Positions 60,665 to 64,000 of a stretch of DNA of 64,000 bases are shown piece by piece. How positions within the stretch are numbered: position 1 is the first letter of the stretch; the number at the start of each line of letters is the position of its first letter. The DNA comes from UBA6522 sp965205045 (lineage in GTDB: Bacteria; Pseudomonadota; Gammaproteobacteria; Steroidobacterales; Rariloculaceae), in contig OZ242031.1 in assembly GCA_965205045.1 (NCBI GenBank), positions 2,356,001-2,420,000 of the forward strand, in the 5' to 3' direction. The translations under genes were made by a program, and so were the position numbers. A model generated the notes under the pieces. It saw only the letters and a program-made list of their open reading frames with translations. It was not told the DNA's origin and did not search any database.

Positions 60665-61818
60665 TGGCCATTCGGGGAGCAGAAGCGGATTCACGGGCGC
60701 AGCAACTAACACTTCTGGAAGAGATCCCCGTCCGCAACATCTGGCTGCTTTTCCTGTACGCCTCCGATCTTGCGCGTTTCCGCGGGCGGTTCAACGCCGA
60801 AGTCGAAGAATCCAGGGACTTCAAGTCGCTGATGGCAAGGCTGCTGTGCCACGCGACCGAACGACGGTTGCGGAGAAACTTGAGCTTCAGTTTCCGGGCG
60901 CGACGGGACGTCTTGCGCCGCGTGCGCGGCCGTATCGATATCCTCAAGACGGTGTCCGAGGAACTGTTTCGAAAGGGCAAGGTGGCGTGCCGATTCACGG
61001 AACTCACACTTGATACGCCACGGAACCGCCTTGTTCGAGCGGCACACGGCAAGCTCGCGTCGTTGGAACTCGACGACGGACTGGCCAACCGGTGTCGTGT
61101 GCTCGCGCATACCCTGGGCCGAATTGGAGTGAGCGCTGAACCACCTTCCCGCGCCGAAATCGCGTCCGATCAAATTGGGCGGCACGAAGTGGATGATCGT
61201 TTGTTGGTGTCGCTCGCGAGTGCAGTGTTCAATCTTATACTGCCGAGCGAAAAACCCGGTGGCCGATCGCTTTTCTCCGCGCAGCGAGTGGAGAACACTC
61301 TTTGGAAGCTGTTTGAAAAGGCTATAGGAAATTTCTTTGCGGCCGAACTGCCGAGGGAAGACGGCTGGCGGGTATTTGCGTCGAAACAACACGAGTGGCC
61401 GGTAGTGTCGAGTTCGCAGGGATTGCGTACTTTTCTGCCGAAAATGGAAACCGATATCATCATCGAGAACGTGCGAGCCCAGAGGCGAATCGTGGTTGAC
61501 ACAAAGTTCAATCAAGTCATGACCCGCTCGCGGTTTGGCGCGCTGCGGTTTAAGTCGGACCACTTGTATCAGCTCTTTGCGTATCTTCGTAGCCAAGAGC
61601 GGCCCAACGACCGCATGTCGATTGAAGCCGACGGAATTTTGCTGTATCCGTCGTCCGGTTTGCATATCGATGAAACGGCGCTCATTCAGGGGCATCGCAT
61701 GCGGTTTGTGACGATAGACCTTGGTCGCCCGAGTGAGGAAGTTGTGAAACAGCTTGGAGCGATCCCAGTATCAAGTACGTTGCGAGGCAATGGCTTCAAA
61801 AACGCGGATATAGCGTGA
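60664..61818 (+). CDS. mcrC: McrC, nuclease subunit of a McrBC-type restriction system
   Basis: The 384-residue protein starts with the McrC hallmark IPVRNIWLLFLYASDL and has GRIDILKTVSEELFRKGKVA, the FTELTLDTPRNRLVRAA block and the C-terminal PD-(D/E)XK nuclease METDIIIEN followed by RRIVVDTKF. McrC cuts DNA only when driven by McrB, which recognises modified cytosine. Here McrB is reduced to a stub, so this McrC has no visible motor. The ATG at 60664 overlaps the mcrB stop; the end overlaps the next gene (GTGA). Confidence 0.88.
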   Translation: MAIRGAEADSRAQQLTLLEEIPVRNIWLLFLYASDLARFRGRFNAEVEESRDFKSLMARLLCHATERRLRRNLSFSFRARRDVLRRVRGRIDILKTVSEELFRKGKVACRFTELTLDTPRNRLVRAAHGKLASLELDDGLANRCRVLAHTLGRIGVSAEPPSRAEIASDQIGRHEVDDRLLVSLASAVFNLILPSEKPGGRSLFSAQRVENTLWKLFEKAIGNFFAAELPREDGWRVFASKQHEWPVVSSSQGLRTFLPKMETDIIIENVRAQRRIVVDTKFNQVMTRSRFGALRFKSDHLYQLFAYLRSQERPNDRMSIEADGILLYPSSGLHIDETALIQGHRMRFVTIDLGRPSEEVVKQLGAIPVSSTLRGNGFKNADIA

Positions 61819-63309
61819 AAATCGGTGCCTTGCTAATCGGTTCACTTGATTGGAACGATCCGGACTATCGACCTGTGTGGCGCGAGGAAAGGCTTGAGGT
61901 TGGGAAGATGAAGTTGGTCTGGGTGCCAATCCAGTATGCGCGAAGTTCCGTTAATCCAAAAAGTTATGGTCCCCATATCTGAACGGCGGTTCAACATGTA
62001 CACTATGTGTCTTCCGAACGGGCCATGGCGGTACCCACTACAGTTCATGGTTGGTGGAATGAGCCCAGATGGCAGAGCAGTTGGGGCAGTGTATGTGAAC
62101 AACGAAAGAGATGATTATTCACTTCTGGCATTACGCCGACGTGTTGATCATCGTTTCTTCGTCATGGAGGAGAGCAGCGGTTTCGAATCTTTGCGGGAGT
62201 GCGAATCTGCGCTGGTCCGAGTCATTCGATCTGATCTGCAGCAGGAGAGTTTGAGACCTGGGGAAAAGCGACGGCGACGATTGCTTGAATCGGGAAACGG
62301 GGCTATAGGCGAACTGTTCAAGTTGCTAACCGGCACCGTGAGCCACATTCCGGCGCTCATGGCAATCGGCGAAGTTTATCTGGCGATGCCGGAACCGGAC
62401 CATAACTTTGTAAGAGATTTCCAAACGAGTAACTTCAACGCGCGACTTTGGGAACTTTACTTGCTGGCAGCCTTTCGTGACCAGGGAATCGCCGTTTCCC
62501 AGCCTCACCAATCTCCGGACTTTCGTCTTGAATTAAATACTTACGAGTGTTGGGTGGAAGCGGTGACGACTAATCCAGTCGAGAGATCAGCTCAGACATT
62601 TGGTACGCCTGTGCACGCACCTGAAGATGCAGTGGAACGGCTTATTGGTGAGCCGGCCGAAAGATTTGCGAAGACACTGAGGAGTAAGCTGCAACGAAAT
62701 TACGAACGTGAGGCGCATGTGGCGGGGAAGCCTTTTGCCATCGCAATTGCGGACTTTCATGCACCGAGCTCCATGACATGGAGTCGTGAGGCGTTACCAT
62801 CGTACCTTTACGGTAGCTTCGCCAAGATTGTGGAGCGTCCAGGTGGAAAAGTTGCTGCAGAGCAGCCAATATGGCATCTGCGCGGGACGCATTCAATTCC
62901 TGCAGGGCTGTTTCGAGATCCGGCGATGGCGCACTTATCAGCAGTAATTTTCAGTAACGCTGGGACATTGGGGAAATTCAACCGTATGGGTTTTCTCGCA
63001 GGTTGGCGGCCGCCGAACATGATGATGGTTCGGGAGGGAATCATCTACAACAGAACGCTTGGAGCACTCGAACCGCTATCCTTCAAGTTCGATGTGCTGA
63101 GCGATGAATATGCCGATCTATGGCCAGACGGTGAAGCATGGTGTCAGGAACTTGAGGTGTTTCACAATCCCATTGCAGAGTACCCAATGAACTTCGGCCT
63201 AATGCCAGGGGCGACGCATTGGTTTGAGAAGGGAGGCGAAATCTATTGTTCTTCGACTTGGGAGCACGCAGTTCTCTCGTCGATCACGCATATTGAGGTA
63301 ACGGCATAG
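61815..63309 (+). pseudogene. Nuclease-like gene coupled to mcrC, frameshifted at an A5 run
   Basis: A frame starting at GTG 61815, overlapping the mcrC stop, encodes MKIGALLIGSLDWNDPDYRP and continues VWREERLEVGKMK to a stop at 61977-61979. A second frame, starting no later than 61936 and ending 63309, continues with RRFNMYTMCLPNGPWRYP. Dropping one A from the AAAAA at 61958-61962 joins them into one protein of about 497 residues. The long part contains NARLWELYLLAAFRDQGIAV, SPDFRLE and CWVEAVTTNP, an E...PD...(V)EA order like a PD-(D/E)XK nuclease. Whether the frame break is real, a sequencing error or programmed is open. Confidence 0.65.
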
Positions 63310-63551
63310 GCAGGGTCAAAGAGCGGGGTGCAGCCAAGGAGTATATTCGGGTGAGCGCGAACGCCTGATGCGGTTTACACATAATCCATGAGTAGCGCAT
63401 CTAATGCTGCCAGTGTGTAAATCCCGTCGATAGGCTTGGCAATACCTCGGGCGATGGATTGTCGAGGTGTACGCGGGCGATTGGGTGGGCTGAAACTCCT
63501 AAGGAGCTAAGATACTTGGAGACGGCGGGCGAGTAGGCTGCGGAATCAACG
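63310..63551. other. Gap before the second CRxCHFxAK gene
   Basis: No plus-strand gene is seen. A minus-strand frame (63401-63655) is open, but it lies across the start of the next gene and has no family character, so it was not called. A TAGGCT near 63533 is a weak -10 candidate close to the next start. Confidence 0.35.
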
Positions 63552-63947
63552 ATGAATCGCACGAGATCCTGTAGGACGTGCCATTTTCTTGCGAAGACCC
63601 ATGTGGACCGGACGGGAGATTCCACATTTAGCTGGATTGAGGACGACCGTGCCAAGGGGGCAGTGGAGGAGTACTACGCAGCCGAGTGCGCCGAAGGGGT
63701 TTGGAGTACACGAATTGATCCCGCTTTGAGCATCGAAAAGATGCTGACGATGAATCGCAAGCGCGATTGCTTCTACATAAAGAAGCAGGAAGGGATGTCT
63801 TTTCCGGCAGCTAGAAAATTGCTGGAATTCAGTGAGCTAAATCGCCGATCGAGACGGGAGCGGATGACGCTCTGGGCGACCGTTGGAGCAGTCTTGGTTG
63901 CATTGACTTCTGCCGCTATTTCCGTTGCAGCCTTTTTTCAGGATTAG
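63552..63947 (+). CDS. Small membrane protein with N-terminal CRxCHFxAK motif (family copy 2)
   Basis: The 131-residue paralogue of the protein at 23744 has CRTCHFLAKTH at the N-terminus, ECAEGVWSTRIDP, RDCFYIKKQEGMSFPAARK and a C-terminal transmembrane helix (about residues 106-128). Overall the two proteins share these four blocks in the same order at similar spacing. It lies after the mcrC-coupled gene on the same strand, placing one copy of the family beside a restriction locus. No function is known. Confidence 0.75.
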   Translation: MNRTRSCRTCHFLAKTHVDRTGDSTFSWIEDDRAKGAVEEYYAAECAEGVWSTRIDPALSIEKMLTMNRKRDCFYIKKQEGMSFPAARKLLEFSELNRRSRRERMTLWATVGAVLVALTSAAISVAAFFQD

Positions 63948-64000
63948 GTGTGTACGGTGTGCGTATTTCACATGCGGACCAATTCCTGGTCATTAAACCA

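Noticed and set aside
63401..63655. Minus-strand 84-codon gene
   Set aside because: It overlaps the first 100 bases of the family gene at 63552, whose motifs are conserved with 23744; the antisense frame shows no family features.

Overview
The window is GC-rich DNA from a Gram-negative bacterium, most likely a gammaproteobacterium. It carries a citrate synthase tail, a TonB-dependent receptor, the order penicillin-binding protein 1A / pilMNOPQ / aroK / aroB, a divergent tesA and ybbA pair, fadD and ppc. Genus and species cannot be told from the sequence alone. Several accessory blocks of transferred or decaying DNA lie between the core blocks.

Layout. 1-228 is the end of gltA. 336-8959 holds a TonB-dependent receptor, an HpcH/HpaI aldolase, a ThuA-like protein, a methylmalonate-semialdehyde dehydrogenase and a PotABC-type importer without its binding protein. 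9019-20801 holds two small conserved genes, PBP1A, the type IV pilus assembly operon, a DUF2237 gene, and aroK-aroB-dgt. 20494-23624 is an accessory insertion: the last 335 bp of dgt occur twice and enclose about 2.46 kb containing a RES/Xre-type toxin-antitoxin pair and gene debris. 23744-32747 holds two small orphan genes, pyrF, a DUF445 gene, fadD, tesA, ybbA and ppc.

32932-36948 is a second accessory block, with a PD-(D/E)XK-like gene, a PIN-domain toxin candidate, a cut-off helicase/restriction gene and an orphan AAA ATPase. 36968-41607 has an ABC exporter, a compact nested palindrome, an SLC13-like permease with TrkA-C domains and an MqsA-like regulator. 42041-45242 is a two-gene operon for secreted proteins that share a four-cysteine domain; it is preceded by a 7-bp tandem repeat. 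45419-52152 is a complete trpEGDCFBA operon controlled by a recognisable leader peptide and attenuator. A DUF2007 gene, a STAS-domain protein, a methyltransferase and hipBA follow.

55799-63947 is a third accessory block. It contains a replication-protein-like gene, a second copy of the orphan AAA ATPase, an IS1182-family element, a McrBC locus whose mcrB has been reduced to its last ~60 codons, a translationally coupled nuclease-like gene with a frameshift, and a second copy of a small membrane-protein family also present at 23744.

The best candidates for undescribed biology are the mcrC-coupled gene at 61815-63309, the CRxCHFxAK membrane-protein family (23744 and 63552), the paired orphan AAA ATPases (35458 and 56612), and the secreted four-cysteine operon with its heptamer repeat. 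No tRNA, rRNA, CRISPR array or integrase was recognised.
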